Assembly: GCA_964471155.1 (NCBI GenBank)
Contig: CAYYFX010000010.1
Span: 1 to 59,239 of the forward strand
Direction of reading: 5' to 3'
Length of the DNA stretch: 59,239 nt
DNA from: CAYYFX01 sp964471155
Lineage (GTDB): Bacteria; ARS69
Part shown: piece by piece, positions 24,818 to 34,269 of the stretch
How the letters are laid out: each line of letters starts with the position of its first letter
Numbering within the stretch: position 1 is the first letter of the stretch
Made by a program: the position numbers and the translations under genes
Notes under the pieces: model-generated
Database searches by the model: none
Told to the model about the DNA's origin: nothing
The model's input: only the letters and a program-made list of their open reading frames with translations

Positions 24818-26071
24818 ATGGCGGGCGGTGACCTTCGATCCATCGACGGCGGACGCAGCCGGGCGGCGCTCTCGGGAAAGCGCGTCGCCTTCGCCGGCCG
24901 CTTCGCCCGGGTCACGCGCGAGGAGGCCGCCGAGCTGGCCGCGGAGGCCGGCGCCGTCCCCGTCGCGGGGGCCGAGGCCGGCCCGTCCGTCGTGATCGTG
25001 GGCGACGAGGTCTGGCCGCTGGGTGACGACGGCCGGATCCCGCCGGAGCTGGAGCGCGCCGGACGGCAGCGCGACGAAGGCCGGCCGGTGGAGATGATCG
25101 GCGAAACGGACTTCCTGCAGCGCCTCGGCGTCGGCGGCGGCGGCAACGAGGCACGGCTGTGCACGTCCGAGCAGCTCTCGCGCATCCTGCACGTTCCGGC
25201 GCGGCGCCTGCGCGCGTGGATCCGGCGCGGGCTGCTCAAGCCCGTGCGGTCCGAGCGGCGCGTGGAATGGTTCGACTTCCGCACCGCCGCCGAGATCAAG
25301 CGACTGGCCGAGCTGACCGCGAACGGGGTCCCGGTGGCCACGATCCGCGAGAGCCTCGCGCAGGTCGCGCGGTGGCTGCCGCAGACCCAGAGCGCGCTGG
25401 CGCGGCTGGAGCACTGGACCGGCGAGGGCGGGCTCCTGGTGCGCGTGGGGGATGGGCAGCGCGCCGAGACCACCGGCCAGCTGCGGCTCCTGTTCGAGGA
25501 CGACGCGCCGGCGGAGCCCGCGACCGAGGCGCCGGCGGCGGCGCCCTCGCGGCCCGCGTTCACCGTGATCCGCGGCGGCGCGCCGGCGTCTCCCCCGCCC
25601 CCCGCGGCTCCGGAGCGCACGGCGGACGAGTGGTTCGAGCTCGCCCTGGAGCACGAGGACGCCGAGCAGCTCGACGATGCCGCGCGCGCGTACCGCGAGG
25701 CGCTGCTCGCCGGCGGCCCGTCGGCGGAGATCGCGTTCAATCTCGGCAACGTGCTGTACTCGCTGGGCCGCTGGGAGGAGGCGCTGTCGCGCTTCCAGCA
25801 GGCGGTGGAGGCGGACCCGGAGTTCGTGGAAGCGTGGAACAACCTCGCCAGCGTGCACGCGCAGTTCGAGGAGTGGGACGACGCGATCGAGGCGGGATCC
25901 CGCGCGCTGGAGATCGCCCCGGACTACCCGGACGCGCACTACAACCTCGCCGAGGCGTACGCGGCTTCCGGCCGGCGCGCGGAGGCGATCCGCCACGCGC
26001 GCGCCTACCTCCGCACGGACGCGAAGAGCCCGTGGGCCAAGCGGCTGGAGCAGGACCTGGGGCTGCGGTAG
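24818..26071 (+). CDS. BRCT-MerR-TPR fusion protein, probable DNA-binding regulator
   Basis: Protein of 417 residues combining three modules. Residues about 18-104 look like a BRCT domain (LSGKRVAFAGRFARVTREEA with the GA-turn AEAGA). Residues about 114-185 are a MerR-type winged helix (LCTSEQLSRILHVPARRLRAWI, then RRVEWFDFRTAAEIKRLAEL). After a helical and Pro/Ala-rich linker, residues about 265-410 hold three or four TPRs (AEIAFNLGNVLYSLGRWEEA, FVEAWNNLASVHAQFEEWDD). ATG at 24818 is chosen because GGAGG lies five bases upstream; an ATG at 24800 overlaps the -10 element. BRCT modules are typical of DNA-damage proteins, which fits the adjacent ligase and ku, but that link is inferred. Confidence 0.75.
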   Translation: MAGGDLRSIDGGRSRAALSGKRVAFAGRFARVTREEAAELAAEAGAVPVAGAEAGPSVVIVGDEVWPLGDDGRIPPELERAGRQRDEGRPVEMIGETDFLQRLGVGGGGNEARLCTSEQLSRILHVPARRLRAWIRRGLLKPVRSERRVEWFDFRTAAEIKRLAELTANGVPVATIRESLAQVARWLPQTQSALARLEHWTGEGGLLVRVGDGQRAETTGQLRLLFEDDAPAEPATEAPAAAPSRPAFTVIRGGAPASPPPPAAPERTADEWFELALEHEDAEQLDDAARAYREALLAGGPSAEIAFNLGNVLYSLGRWEEALSRFQQAVEADPEFVEAWNNLASVHAQFEEWDDAIEAGSRALEIAPDYPDAHYNLAEAYAASGRRAEAIRHARAYLRTDAKSPWAKRLEQDLGLR

Positions 26072-26115
26072 CGCCGCCGCGGACGGCGCGGCCCGGACCC
26101 GGGGCGGATCCGGGC
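26071..26115 (+). terminator. tandem GC hairpins between convergent genes
   Basis: GCGCCG (26071-26076) pairs with CGGCGC (26084-26089), and GCCCGGA (26091-26097) pairs with TCCGGGC (26109-26115). They directly follow the stop codon and lie between convergent genes. There is no U tract, so intrinsic termination is uncertain. Confidence 0.4.
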
Positions 26116-26134
26116 GCGCCCTCGCTCCCCCGCC

Positions 26135-27029
26135 CTATCGATACGACGCCTTCAGCGAACCGAACGTCGTGGGCTCGACCCCGATCGGACCCGGCGTGCA
26201 CAACCAGCCGAACAACGCGTCCCAGTACGCCTCGCTGCCCGGTTGAATGCTGGTGGGCGAGGCGTTGCCGGTGTCGAACAGCACGCGGCCGATGCCGCTC
26301 GTGCCGGCGGCGAGACAGACGGAGCCGCACTCCGGACTGGAGGCCAGCGCGGTGAACGACGACCCCAGCGCGGCGACCCCGTCGAACGCGCCGGAGAGAT
26401 CCGCGTCCGTCATGCCCGCGGTGATCGGGTGCGACGTGTCGTCCAGGTGGCTCGCATAGCCCGTCGGCGAGCACCACACCGGATCGGCGATCTCCACGGA
26501 GAAGCCGACCGGCGTGTAGTCCGCCACGCCGGGGTGGTTCGGCTGGTGGATGAACAGCCCGCCGCCCGTGTCCACGAACGCCTGCAGGTCGGGCTGCCGG
26601 GCCGCGAGGAATCCGGGTTCGGCGTACGCGATCACCACGGCGTCCCACGCCGCGAGCAGGGGATACGTGAGCTGGTTGCGACCGACCACCGTGATGTCGT
26701 ACCCCAGGGCGCGAAGCCGATCGAGTTCGGCGTCCGCGCCTCCGTGCCGGTACCACGCGATCCGGCACGAGGTCGTGACGACGGACTGCACGACCTCGGG
26801 CGAGGCGACGCGGTCCGTGTCGTCGCCCGTGTCCAGGATCTCCGCGGACGCGGGAAGCGCGAAGGCGATCGCGACGGCGGAAGCGACGGTGCAAGCNNNN
26901 NNNNNNNNNNNNNNNNNNNNNNNNNNNNNNNNNNNNNNNNNNNNNNNNNNNNNNNNNNNNNNNNNNNNNNNNNNNNNNNNNNNNNNNNNNNNNNNNGCAA
27001 GCCGCTGCGGCAGTAGCATGAGTGGACAT
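26135..27029 (-). CDS. exported GATase-like (ThuA/DUF4159-type fold) protein, interrupted by an assembly gap
   Basis: Secreted protein of about 262 residues once the N run is removed. ATG at 27027-27029 follows a strong AGGAG. The six bases on both gap edges are identical (gcaagc at 26891-26896 and 26997-27002); merging them gives one frame with a signal peptide ending ALPASA, then EILDTGDD. The mature part has the alternating beta/alpha layout of class I glutamine-amidotransferase-like domains (AAWDAVVIAY, LQAFVDTGGGLFI, IHQPNHPG), and a late strand LFGWLCTPG. No catalytic Cys-His-Glu triad was identified, so a ligand-binding or structural role is likely. The substrate is unknown. Confidence 0.65.
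26897..26996. other. assembly gap (100 N) with identical 6-base flanks
   Basis: The sequence gcaagc stands immediately before (26891-26896) and after (26997-27002) the N run. Collapsing the two copies restores an intact signal peptide and reading frame, so the gap is probably an overlap that was not merged. Confidence 0.9.
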
Positions 27030-27143
27030 TTCTCCTCCCGGGACGTGGGTCCACGCGACCGGCGCGCGACACACGCCGGTGATCCCGGGGAGGAGCAGCA
27101 CGCACGAATGTAAACCGGGTGGTGCGGCGATACAACCGGAATG

Positions 27144-28211
27144 TCAGCGGCCGGATTGCCTGAACCAGTGCTCCAGATCATCGGCGTGGCGGAGCGCCGC
27201 CTCGCGGCGCTCCCGCGCCGCGGCGGGGTCGAGCACGCGCGACGCGTGCACCGTGTAGCCGCGCGTGTCCCCCTTCAGCGTCACCTCGAGCGGGACGACG
27301 CTCCCGTCGGCGTCGCGCAGGTCCGCGAACAGCGTGACCTCGCGCCACAGATCGGCGCCCGCGAGGTCCCGGTAGCCCGGGATGGATCGCGGCAGGGCCG
27401 CGTCCGCCCAGAGCACGAGATCCAGCACCGACGGCAGGAGCGTGGCGTCGTCGTGCGCCTGCGCGGTCACCATGTCGTCCCAGTCCGGCGTGCGGCCCCC
27501 GCGGAGGTATGCCCGCTCGAGGTCGGGGAAGCGGACCGGGTACGGCACGACGGGGCAGGCGAACGTGCGCCCTTCCACGTTCTCCCGGTAGAAGGACACC
27601 GCGTCGCCCGCAGCCACGCGCCGGACGGGCGCCGGTCCGCGGGCGAACCCGGGGAGATGCGCGGCCAGCAGGCGCACCGCGGCGGCCGCGCCGCCGGCCG
27701 GCTGGTCCGGGTCCGGATCGTAGCGCGCGGTGCCGGTCCACACCGGCGCGCCGAACTTGAGCAGCGCGAGCTCCACGGTGGCCCGCGTGGGCGGCACCGC
27801 GCGGGGCGAGGCCCGGCGCACGCGGTCCGCCAGCGCCGCCGGATAGCCGTCGGCGGCCAGGGGCGGCTCGCCGGCGCCGGCCGGTCCGCCTCCCGTGCGA
27901 CACGTCACGCGCCAGCGCGACGGAGCATCCGCCACCCCGAGGCGGTACCCGCGCCGCCGGGCCGCCTCCTCCGCCACCGACGCGAGTTCCGCGCGCTGTG
28001 CCGCATCGGCGGAGTGCCACTCCACGTCCACGGCGGCGAGCGTGGAGTCCACGTCGGCCCGACTCCCCAGCGCCGCGCCGTGGGTCCAGGGAAGCGACGT
28101 GCCGCCGCCGGCCGTCGCGCAGGCGGAGAGCGCCGCGCACGCGAGCAGCAGCGGCGCACGGATCGCGCCGGCGCTCCGCGCGGGGCGCGACCGGGAAAAG
28201 CGGGGCCTCAT
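27144..28211 (-). CDS. putative lipoprotein of unknown function
   Basis: Protein of 355 residues starting with a basic segment and a hydrophobic stretch ending in the lipobox LSAC (about C27), so it should be lipid anchored. The mature part has two regions: an Arg/Ala-rich first half and a more conserved-looking second half with FYRENVEGRTFACPVV, PDLERAYLRGG and LWREVTLFADLRDADGSVVPLEVTL. No known enzymatic signature was recognised. It lies 47 bp downstream of the phosphodiesterase-EEP fusion on the same strand and may be co-transcribed. Confidence 0.6.
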   Translation of the reverse strand: MRPRFSRSRPARSAGAIRAPLLLACAALSACATAGGGTSLPWTHGAALGSRADVDSTLAAVDVEWHSADAAQRAELASVAEEAARRRGYRLGVADAPSRWRVTCRTGGGPAGAGEPPLAADGYPAALADRVRRASPRAVPPTRATVELALLKFGAPVWTGTARYDPDPDQPAGGAAAAVRLLAAHLPGFARGPAPVRRVAAGDAVSFYRENVEGRTFACPVVPYPVRFPDLERAYLRGGRTPDWDDMVTAQAHDDATLLPSVLDLVLWADAALPRSIPGYRDLAGADLWREVTLFADLRDADGSVVPLEVTLKGDTRGYTVHASRVLDPAAARERREAALRHADDLEHWFRQSGR

Positions 28212-28258
28212 GCGGGCATCATCCCCGACTTCGACGCTTCCCGCCACTCCGCCTCCGG

Positions 28259-30754
28259 TCACGCGGCGTCGGGCCCGCTGCGCCCGGGCGCGATCTCGAG
28301 GTCCACGACGAGGGGCAGGTGGTCGGATGCCGCCCGCTCGAGGCGGCGTCGCGGGATGGCCACGTACCGGGCGTGCACGTCCGGCGTCGCGAACACGTGG
28401 TCGATGCGCAGCAGCGGGAGCCGGCCGCTCCACGTGCGCACCGTGCGCATCAGCGCGTGCGGCTCCACGACGTCGCCGAGCACGGACGCGAGCCGGCGGC
28501 CGACCCACGAGTCGCGGGTGGCGTTCAGGTCGCCCGCGAGCACCAGCGGTCCGCCGTTCCGCGCCCGGTCCACCCACTCCACCAGGCCCTCCACCTGGAT
28601 CCGCCGCTCGCGCTCCAGGATGCTGAGGTGCGTGTTGAGGACCTGCAGGCGGGCGTCGCCCACCTCCACCTCCACCCACAGCACGCCGCGCGGCTCCAGG
28701 CGAAGGCGGGTCTCCAGGGCCGGCAACGGGCCGTTCGCGATCAGACGCAGCGGCCGCGAGGACAGCACGGCATTGCCGAAGCGCCCGTCGTCCGCCTCGG
28801 ACACCGCGTGGAAGCGGTAGGCCTTCGCGAGCCGGCCGGCGATCTCGTGCACCTGGTCCACGCGCCCGGAGCGGCGCCGCTCCTGGTCCACCTCCTGCAG
28901 GCAGACCACGTCGGGCCGCGCCCGCGCGATGACGCGCGCGATGCGCTCCACCGAGAAGCGTCCGTCCATCCCGCGGCACGCGTGCACGTTGTAGGACATG
29001 AGCCGCAGCGGCTCCGTCCCGGTCGGCTCGCGGCCCGTCCGTGCCGAGGGCAGGCGCGAGCGGTGCGGGTCGAGGGCGCCGAGGGCGAGATCCCGCAGGT
29101 CGACCGCGCGCAGGGGGCCGGAGGGCACGTGCGCCGCCGCCTCGGGCGGCACGACGAGCATCGCTCCGGTCTCGCGCGGACCGGGTCCGCCGTGCGCGCC
29201 GTTCTCGACCTTGAAGGACGAGGGGCCCTCCGGGGTCCATCCCCAGAGGACCAACTCGCCCGCGTCCCGGTGGGCCACGAGACGAAGGGTGTCCTCCATC
29301 GCCCACTCGAGGTGGGGATGTCCCGGACCGAACACGGCCTCCTCGTCCCCGGGCAACCGCAGCTCCCGGCCGCCCGAGGTGAAGACGCGCGCGGCGCCGC
29401 GACCGTCCGCCACGAGCACCATCGGGATGCCGCCGTGCCGGGCGACCGCCGCGGCGAGCGCGGGCAACCTGCCGCGATCGAAGGACGACGGCACGTACGC
29501 GAACCCGATGGGACCGCGGTGCAGGACGTGGAAGTCCTCGCGCGGCGCGGGACGCGGCGGCGGCTCGGCGGCGGCCGGCTTCCGTCCCGGCGTCCACCAC
29601 GACGGCAGTTCCTCGCGCACGGCGCCGGGTCGGCCGGTGGGGCCGCCCAGCGGCGACGCGGGCCGCGTCCGCCGCGGGGACGCGGGCGTGCGCACTGCCG
29701 CCGGCCGCGACGGCTCCGGCGCCTCCGGCGCCATCGCGCCTTCCCGCGCCGGGAACTCCGACCACACGCGTCGCACCGCGTCCGCGGCATCCTCGCCGTG
29801 CACCACCGACCACGGCCGCACGCGCTCCTGCCCGTGATCGGAGTAGATCCACACCTGGTAGTCGCGGTTGCGCGAGCGGTGCGCGGCGAGCCAGATGCGG
29901 CGGATCGAGCGATCGATGCCGCGGAGCGCCCAGAGCGCGAAGCGGGAGTCCGGCCCGCGCCGGTGCGCGTGCTCGTCGTAGCCGAGCAGGTTGAGGTGCA
30001 CGATGGGCAGGCCGCGCTCGGCGTCCACGCACGCGCCGGCGGTCACGATCTCGCGCAGGACGGCGGAGACCAGCACGCGCTCCGGGACGAACCGGAGCTC
30101 GGCGCGCAGGTTCCGGCCGGCGATCGCGCCGCGCGCGAAGTCCCACAGCGCCAGCACCGTCTCCGCCACCAGGTTCGCGAGCACGCGCGCGACGCTCCAG
30201 AAGTGCCACACCACGAGGCCGGCGAGTCGCAGCGGATGCAGCGCGCGCAGGAAGCGATCGAGGCCGGCGGTCGCGATGCAGAAGTGCGCCTCCGCCGCGC
30301 CGCCCGTGTAGATGTTCGACCACGAGGCGCCGTTCGCCAGCAGGCCCGACGCGCGCTCCGTCAGGCGCGCCTCCACCGCGGCGGCGGCGGGCTGGTGCGT
30401 CATCGCCACCGCGCGGCCGAGCTCGCGGTCGATGAAGCCGAATCCCGGGACGACGCCGGGCACGCCGTAGAAGAGCTCCGCCTGGAAGGCCGGCGTGTTG
30501 CTCGGGATCCCGGCGTAGACATCGTGCACCACGTGGCCCTCGTCCTCCACGAGGTGCCGCAGGAACGGCATCCGCCCCTCGCGCAGGGCGCGGTCCAGGA
30601 CCGCCCGCCCCAGGCCGTCGACCTGGATCATCACGAGGCCGGGCTCGTCGGCGTGCGTCTCCACGGGGGGCACGCCGAGGAGGTGCGCGCTCCAGCGGTT
30701 CCGGCTCAGCAGATGGCGGAGCCGGGACGCCAGGATCTCGAAGCGGTCGATCAT
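28259..30754 (-). CDS. alkaline-phosphatase-superfamily phosphodiesterase fused to an EEP-family hydrolase
   Basis: Protein of 831 residues without a signal peptide. Residues 1-about 570 form a phosphodiesterase/nucleotide-pyrophosphatase-type domain with the metal and nucleophile sites QVDGLG (D46), SNTPAF (T87), DEHAH (D260, H264), SDHGQ and the late metal histidine in GAHGGPGP. A Pro/Ala-rich insert lies near residues 370-430. Residues about 586-831 are a complete endonuclease/exonuclease/phosphatase domain: MSYNVHACRGMDG, VVCLQEVD, VLNTHLS, LAGDLNA, IDHVFA, SDHLPLVVDL. Both active sites look intact. Fusion of the two hydrolase classes is unusual; lipid head groups or nucleotides are plausible substrates. 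The start ATG follows GGGA. Confidence 0.82.
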   Translation of the reverse strand: MIDRFEILASRLRHLLSRNRWSAHLLGVPPVETHADEPGLVMIQVDGLGRAVLDRALREGRMPFLRHLVEDEGHVVHDVYAGIPSNTPAFQAELFYGVPGVVPGFGFIDRELGRAVAMTHQPAAAAVEARLTERASGLLANGASWSNIYTGGAAEAHFCIATAGLDRFLRALHPLRLAGLVVWHFWSVARVLANLVAETVLALWDFARGAIAGRNLRAELRFVPERVLVSAVLREIVTAGACVDAERGLPIVHLNLLGYDEHAHRRGPDSRFALWALRGIDRSIRRIWLAAHRSRNRDYQVWIYSDHGQERVRPWSVVHGEDAADAVRRVWSEFPAREGAMAPEAPEPSRPAAVRTPASPRRTRPASPLGGPTGRPGAVREELPSWWTPGRKPAAAEPPPRPAPREDFHVLHRGPIGFAYVPSSFDRGRLPALAAAVARHGGIPMVLVADGRGAARVFTSGGRELRLPGDEEAVFGPGHPHLEWAMEDTLRLVAHRDAGELVLWGWTPEGPSSFKVENGAHGGPGPRETGAMLVVPPEAAAHVPSGPLRAVDLRDLALGALDPHRSRLPSARTGREPTGTEPLRLMSYNVHACRGMDGRFSVERIARVIARARPDVVCLQEVDQERRRSGRVDQVHEIAGRLAKAYRFHAVSEADDGRFGNAVLSSRPLRLIANGPLPALETRLRLEPRGVLWVEVEVGDARLQVLNTHLSILERERRIQVEGLVEWVDRARNGGPLVLAGDLNATRDSWVGRRLASVLGDVVEPHALMRTVRTWSGRLPLLRIDHVFATPDVHARYVAIPRRRLERAASDHLPLVVDLEIAPGRSGPDAA

Positions 30755-30833
30755 GGTCCCAAGGTAGCGCCGCACGCGCGGATCGGAAGCTCCGAATTCC
30801 TGCCCCGGGGCGGCCGCGCCGCGCCGTGCACCC

Positions 30834-30861
30834 TTGCGGGGGGTCGCCGCGGGCGTATCAT
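30834..30861 (+). promoter_or_regulatory. sigma70-like promoter for the hybrid histidine kinase
   Basis: TTGCGG (30834-30839), a 16-base spacer and TATCAT (30856-30861), in the 166-bp divergent region. This would give a leader of roughly 50 bases before the GTG at 30921. Matches are 3/6 and 5/6. Confidence 0.5.
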
Positions 30862-30920
30862 CGGGCCACCCCCTCCGCGCCGGCGCCCCGCCGGCCATCC
30901 CCCTCCCAAGGAGCCGTTGG

Positions 30921-33900
30921 GTGGCCCTCACCATCGCCCGGCTGATCCTGCAGGCGGCGCCCCTCGTCGCGGGCATCCTCGTCAGCCTGCTCGGCGCCCT
31001 CGTGCTCGTGGGCTGGGCCACGCACGCCACGGCCATCGTGAAGATCCGGCCGTGGCTTCCGCCGCTGCGCCCGCTCGGGGCGTTCGGATTCCTGCTGTGC
31101 GGGATCGGGCTGATCGCCGTCCGTCAGGGGCTGCGGCGGACCGCGCGCGCGGCCGCGCTGTGCGTGGTGGCCATCAGCGCCGCCGCGGTGCCCCTGTATT
31201 TCCAGGTGGACTGGGGTCCGGGGCCCTCCGCGGTCGTGCCGGTGGAGCCCACGCCGGCCATGGTGCTGCAGGAACCCCTGGAGGGCGCCGCGCTGACCGA
31301 CGTCCCCTCCTTCCCGGGAGCGGCCGCGCCGGGGGTCGACCCGCGCACCCCGTTCGGCCCGAACGCCGCGATCGCCTTCCTGCTCGCGGCGCTCGCGCTG
31401 CTGGTCGTGCAGCGCTCGGTGTACCTGGGCGCCACCCTCGGCGTGGGCGTGCTCGCGCTCGGCGCCGTGGCGATGCTGGGGTACGCGGTGGACGTGGAGA
31501 CGGCCATCGGCTGGGGCGGCCATGCCCGGATGTCCGCGCACACGGCCCTCGGCTTCACCATCCTGGGCTCCGGGCTGGTGCTGCTCGCGTTCCAGCGGGA
31601 GCGCGAGATCCGCGAGGAGCGGTCCTGGTGGCGTCCCGTCCTCATCGGGATGACGGCGGCGGCGGCCGGGCTCCTGTTCTGGACGGCCCTGCGGACCCAG
31701 GAGCGGGACACGATCCGCGGCATGGTGGACGCCGCCGCGCTCGGCCTGCGCAACGACCTCGAGACCCGTGCGGAGTCCATCGTGCTCGCCCTCGGCCGGC
31801 TCGCGGAGCACGGGCTCGCCGTGGGCTGGCAGACGCCGGAGGACTGGCAGCGGGACGCCCACCTCACCGTCGGCGTGTTCCGCGGCTTCGAGACCATCGA
31901 GTGGATCGACGCCGCGTTCGTCCCGCGCGTCGTCGCCGCGCGCGCGGACGCCGCGGTCCTGGCCGGCGGCGCCGCGAACGAGGCCACACGGCTCGAGGCC
32001 CTGGAGGCGGCCCGCAGCTCGGGACAGCCGGTGGTCTCGGGACCGTACGAGTTCATCGGGGGCGCGCGCGGCTTCCGCGTGATCGTGCCGTTCTCCGGCG
32101 AGGGGCAGCCGCAGGCCTATCTCGCGGGCGTGTTCTCGGCGGAGCCGGCGCTGACGGGACTTTCGCGCCACCTGAACGCCGGGTACTCGATCGTCGTGCG
32201 GTGCGACGGGCACGAGGTGTTCCGCGACGGCGATCCGGAGTCCGAGGAAAGCGCGCGGTGGACGCGCCGGCTGCCGCTGCGGATGCCCGGCGCCGTGCCG
32301 TGGGACCTCTCGGTCGCTCCGCGGCGCGAGACGAAGGAGGCCCTGGTCACGCCCCTGCCCACGCTGGCGCTCGGGTCGAGCCTGCTGATCGCCCTGCTGC
32401 TCACGCTCACGCTCCGCTTCGGCGACATGGCCGCCCTGCGGGCCCGCTCCCTCGGCGAGGCCGTGAAGGACCGGACGCGCGAGCTCGAACAGTCCATGAC
32501 GCACCTGCAGACCGAGGTCACCGAGCGGCGCCGCACCGAGGCGGTGCTCCGGCGCACGCAGACGCTCGGCCGGCTGGTCTCCGCGGAGCTCGACCTCGAG
32601 AAGGTCGTGCAGGCCGTGACGGATGCGGCCACCGAGCTCACCGGCGCGCGCTACGGGTGCCTGCTGTATTCCGTGCGGCAGGCCGACGGCGCGTCGGAGC
32701 CGCGCCGCGCGACGTCCGGGGACCGCGCCGTGCTCGGATCGGCGCACGCGGAGGAGGAGCTGGGCGCGCCGCGCTTCGACCGCGCCCTCCCGATCCGGCT
32801 GGAGGACGCGCGGGACGGCGCGCGCGCCGCGACCGCCGGCGTCGTCCTGCCCGAGGGACACTGGATCGCCAGCTACCTCGCGGTGCCCGTGGTGTCCCGC
32901 TCCGGTCGCGTGCGCGGCGCGCTGCAGTTCGCGCACCCCGCGCCCGGCGTGTTCGGCGAGCGCGAACAGGAGATCGCGGTGAGCCTCGCGGCGCAAGCGG
33001 CGATCGCGATGGACAACGCCATCCTGTACGAGGCCGAGCGCTCGGCCAGCGCGCGCGCGCAGGCCACGAACGAGGCGAAGGACAACTTCATCCACATGCT
33101 CGGCCACGAGCTGCGCAATCCGCTCGGCTCGATCCGCACGGCGCTGCAGGTGCTGTCCGTCGCGCCGCGCGCGCGCAAGGCGGTGGCCGTGCCGGGGAAC
33201 GGGCGCGACACCGCGGCGGTGGACGACGAGGACGGCCTGCGCATGCGCCGCATCATCGACCGGCAGGTCGATCAGCTGGCGCGACTGGCCGACGATCTGC
33301 TGCAGGTGTCGCAGCTCTCGAGCGCGAAGCTCTCGCTGCGCCCCGAGACCGTCGATCTCGCGGAGCTGGTGTCCGAGTCGGTCGAGTCGGTGCGCGCGCG
33401 CTTCGACGCCGCCGGGCTCACCCTCACCTCCCGCGTTCCCGCCGCGCCGGTGACGGTGTGGGCGGATCCGCACCGCGTGCGGCAGGTGGTGGCGAACCTC
33501 CTCGCGAACGCCCGCAAGTTCTGCGACGCGGGCGACCACGTCACGGTGACCCTGGCGACGGACGAGGCCGCGCGCGAGGTGTCGGTCACCGTGGCCGACA
33601 ACGGCTGCGGCATCGACCCGCACGACCTCGCGCGCGTCTTCGAGCCGTTCGTGCAGACGGAGCTGGCCCGCGACCGGATGACCGGGGGCCTCGGGCTCGG
33701 CCTGCCGATCGTGAAGGGTCTCATCGAGGCCCAAGGCGGCCGCGTCGTGGCGAGCAGCCGCGGGCGCGACCTCGGGGCGGAGTTCGAGGTCCGGCTCCCG
33801 CTGCACGAGGCGCAGGCGCCCGCGATCGCGAAACCGTCCGCGCCCAGCGTGGCCTCCTTCCGCCGCATCCTCGTGATCGACGACCACCGGGACTCCGCGG

Positions 33901-34217
33901 ATGCGCTCAAGCGCCTGCTCGGGCTGTTCGGCAACGAGGTGGAGGTGGCCTACGACGGGCCGGGCGGCATCGCCGCGGCCCACCGGTTCCGCCCGGACGT
34001 GCTGATCTGCGACATCGGTCTGCCGGGCATGGACGGGTTCGAGGTGGCGCGGCGCCTGGGGCGGGATCCCGCGACGCGGGGCATCCGGCTGATCGCGCTG
34101 ACCGGCTACGGGGACGAGGATACGATCCGCGCGGCGCGTGAGGCGGGCTTCGAGCACCACCTCACGAAGCCGGTCCAGACGGACGTCCTGGAGAGGACCC
34201 TCGCCGAGTGCGTGTAG
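30921..34217 (+). CDS. hybrid sensor histidine kinase (7TM-like, CHASE-type, GAF, HisKA-HATPase, receiver)
   Basis: Membrane signalling kinase of 1,098 residues. The N-terminus has about six to eight hydrophobic segments, followed by an extracytoplasmic sensor region resembling CHASE1 (ETIEWIDAAFVPRVV, PFSGEGQPQAYLAGVFS), a further helix (LGSSLLIALLLTLTLRF) and a coiled linker. A GAF domain (about 560-700) precedes HisKA with H729 in LGHELRNPLGSIRTAL, and HATPase boxes LLANARKF, VADNGCGID and GGLGLGLPIV. A C-terminal receiver has D1031 (LICDIGLPGMDG) and K in LTKPVQ. All phosphotransfer residues are intact. The GTG is chosen because AAGGAG lies seven bases upstream. The target is unknown. Confidence 0.93.
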   Translation: MALTIARLILQAAPLVAGILVSLLGALVLVGWATHATAIVKIRPWLPPLRPLGAFGFLLCGIGLIAVRQGLRRTARAAALCVVAISAAAVPLYFQVDWGPGPSAVVPVEPTPAMVLQEPLEGAALTDVPSFPGAAAPGVDPRTPFGPNAAIAFLLAALALLVVQRSVYLGATLGVGVLALGAVAMLGYAVDVETAIGWGGHARMSAHTALGFTILGSGLVLLAFQREREIREERSWWRPVLIGMTAAAAGLLFWTALRTQERDTIRGMVDAAALGLRNDLETRAESIVLALGRLAEHGLAVGWQTPEDWQRDAHLTVGVFRGFETIEWIDAAFVPRVVAARADAAVLAGGAANEATRLEALEAARSSGQPVVSGPYEFIGGARGFRVIVPFSGEGQPQAYLAGVFSAEPALTGLSRHLNAGYSIVVRCDGHEVFRDGDPESEESARWTRRLPLRMPGAVPWDLSVAPRRETKEALVTPLPTLALGSSLLIALLLTLTLRFGDMAALRARSLGEAVKDRTRELEQSMTHLQTEVTERRRTEAVLRRTQTLGRLVSAELDLEKVVQAVTDAATELTGARYGCLLYSVRQADGASEPRRATSGDRAVLGSAHAEEELGAPRFDRALPIRLEDARDGARAATAGVVLPEGHWIASYLAVPVVSRSGRVRGALQFAHPAPGVFGEREQEIAVSLAAQAAIAMDNAILYEAERSASARAQATNEAKDNFIHMLGHELRNPLGSIRTALQVLSVAPRARKAVAVPGNGRDTAAVDDEDGLRMRRIIDRQVDQLARLADDLLQVSQLSSAKLSLRPETVDLAELVSESVESVRARFDAAGLTLTSRVPAAPVTVWADPHRVRQVVANLLANARKFCDAGDHVTVTLATDEAAREVSVTVADNGCGIDPHDLARVFEPFVQTELARDRMTGGLGLGLPIVKGLIEAQGGRVVASSRGRDLGAEFEVRLPLHEAQAPAIAKPSAPSVASFRRILVIDDHRDSADALKRLLGLFGNEVEVAYDGPGGIAAAHRFRPDVLICDIGLPGMDGFEVARRLGRDPATRGIRLIALTGYGDEDTIRAAREAGFEHHLTKPVQTDVLERTLAECV

Positions 34218-34269
34218 CGGCGCGCCGGCGGCTCACGAGGCCGCGGCGGCTCCGCCCGGCAACCGCTCC

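Noticed and set aside
26997..27020. Alternative start MLLPQRL for the gene at 26135
   Set aside because: Merging the duplicate flank shows that the frame starting with MSTHAT is the one that continues into the protein, and it has the better ribosome site.
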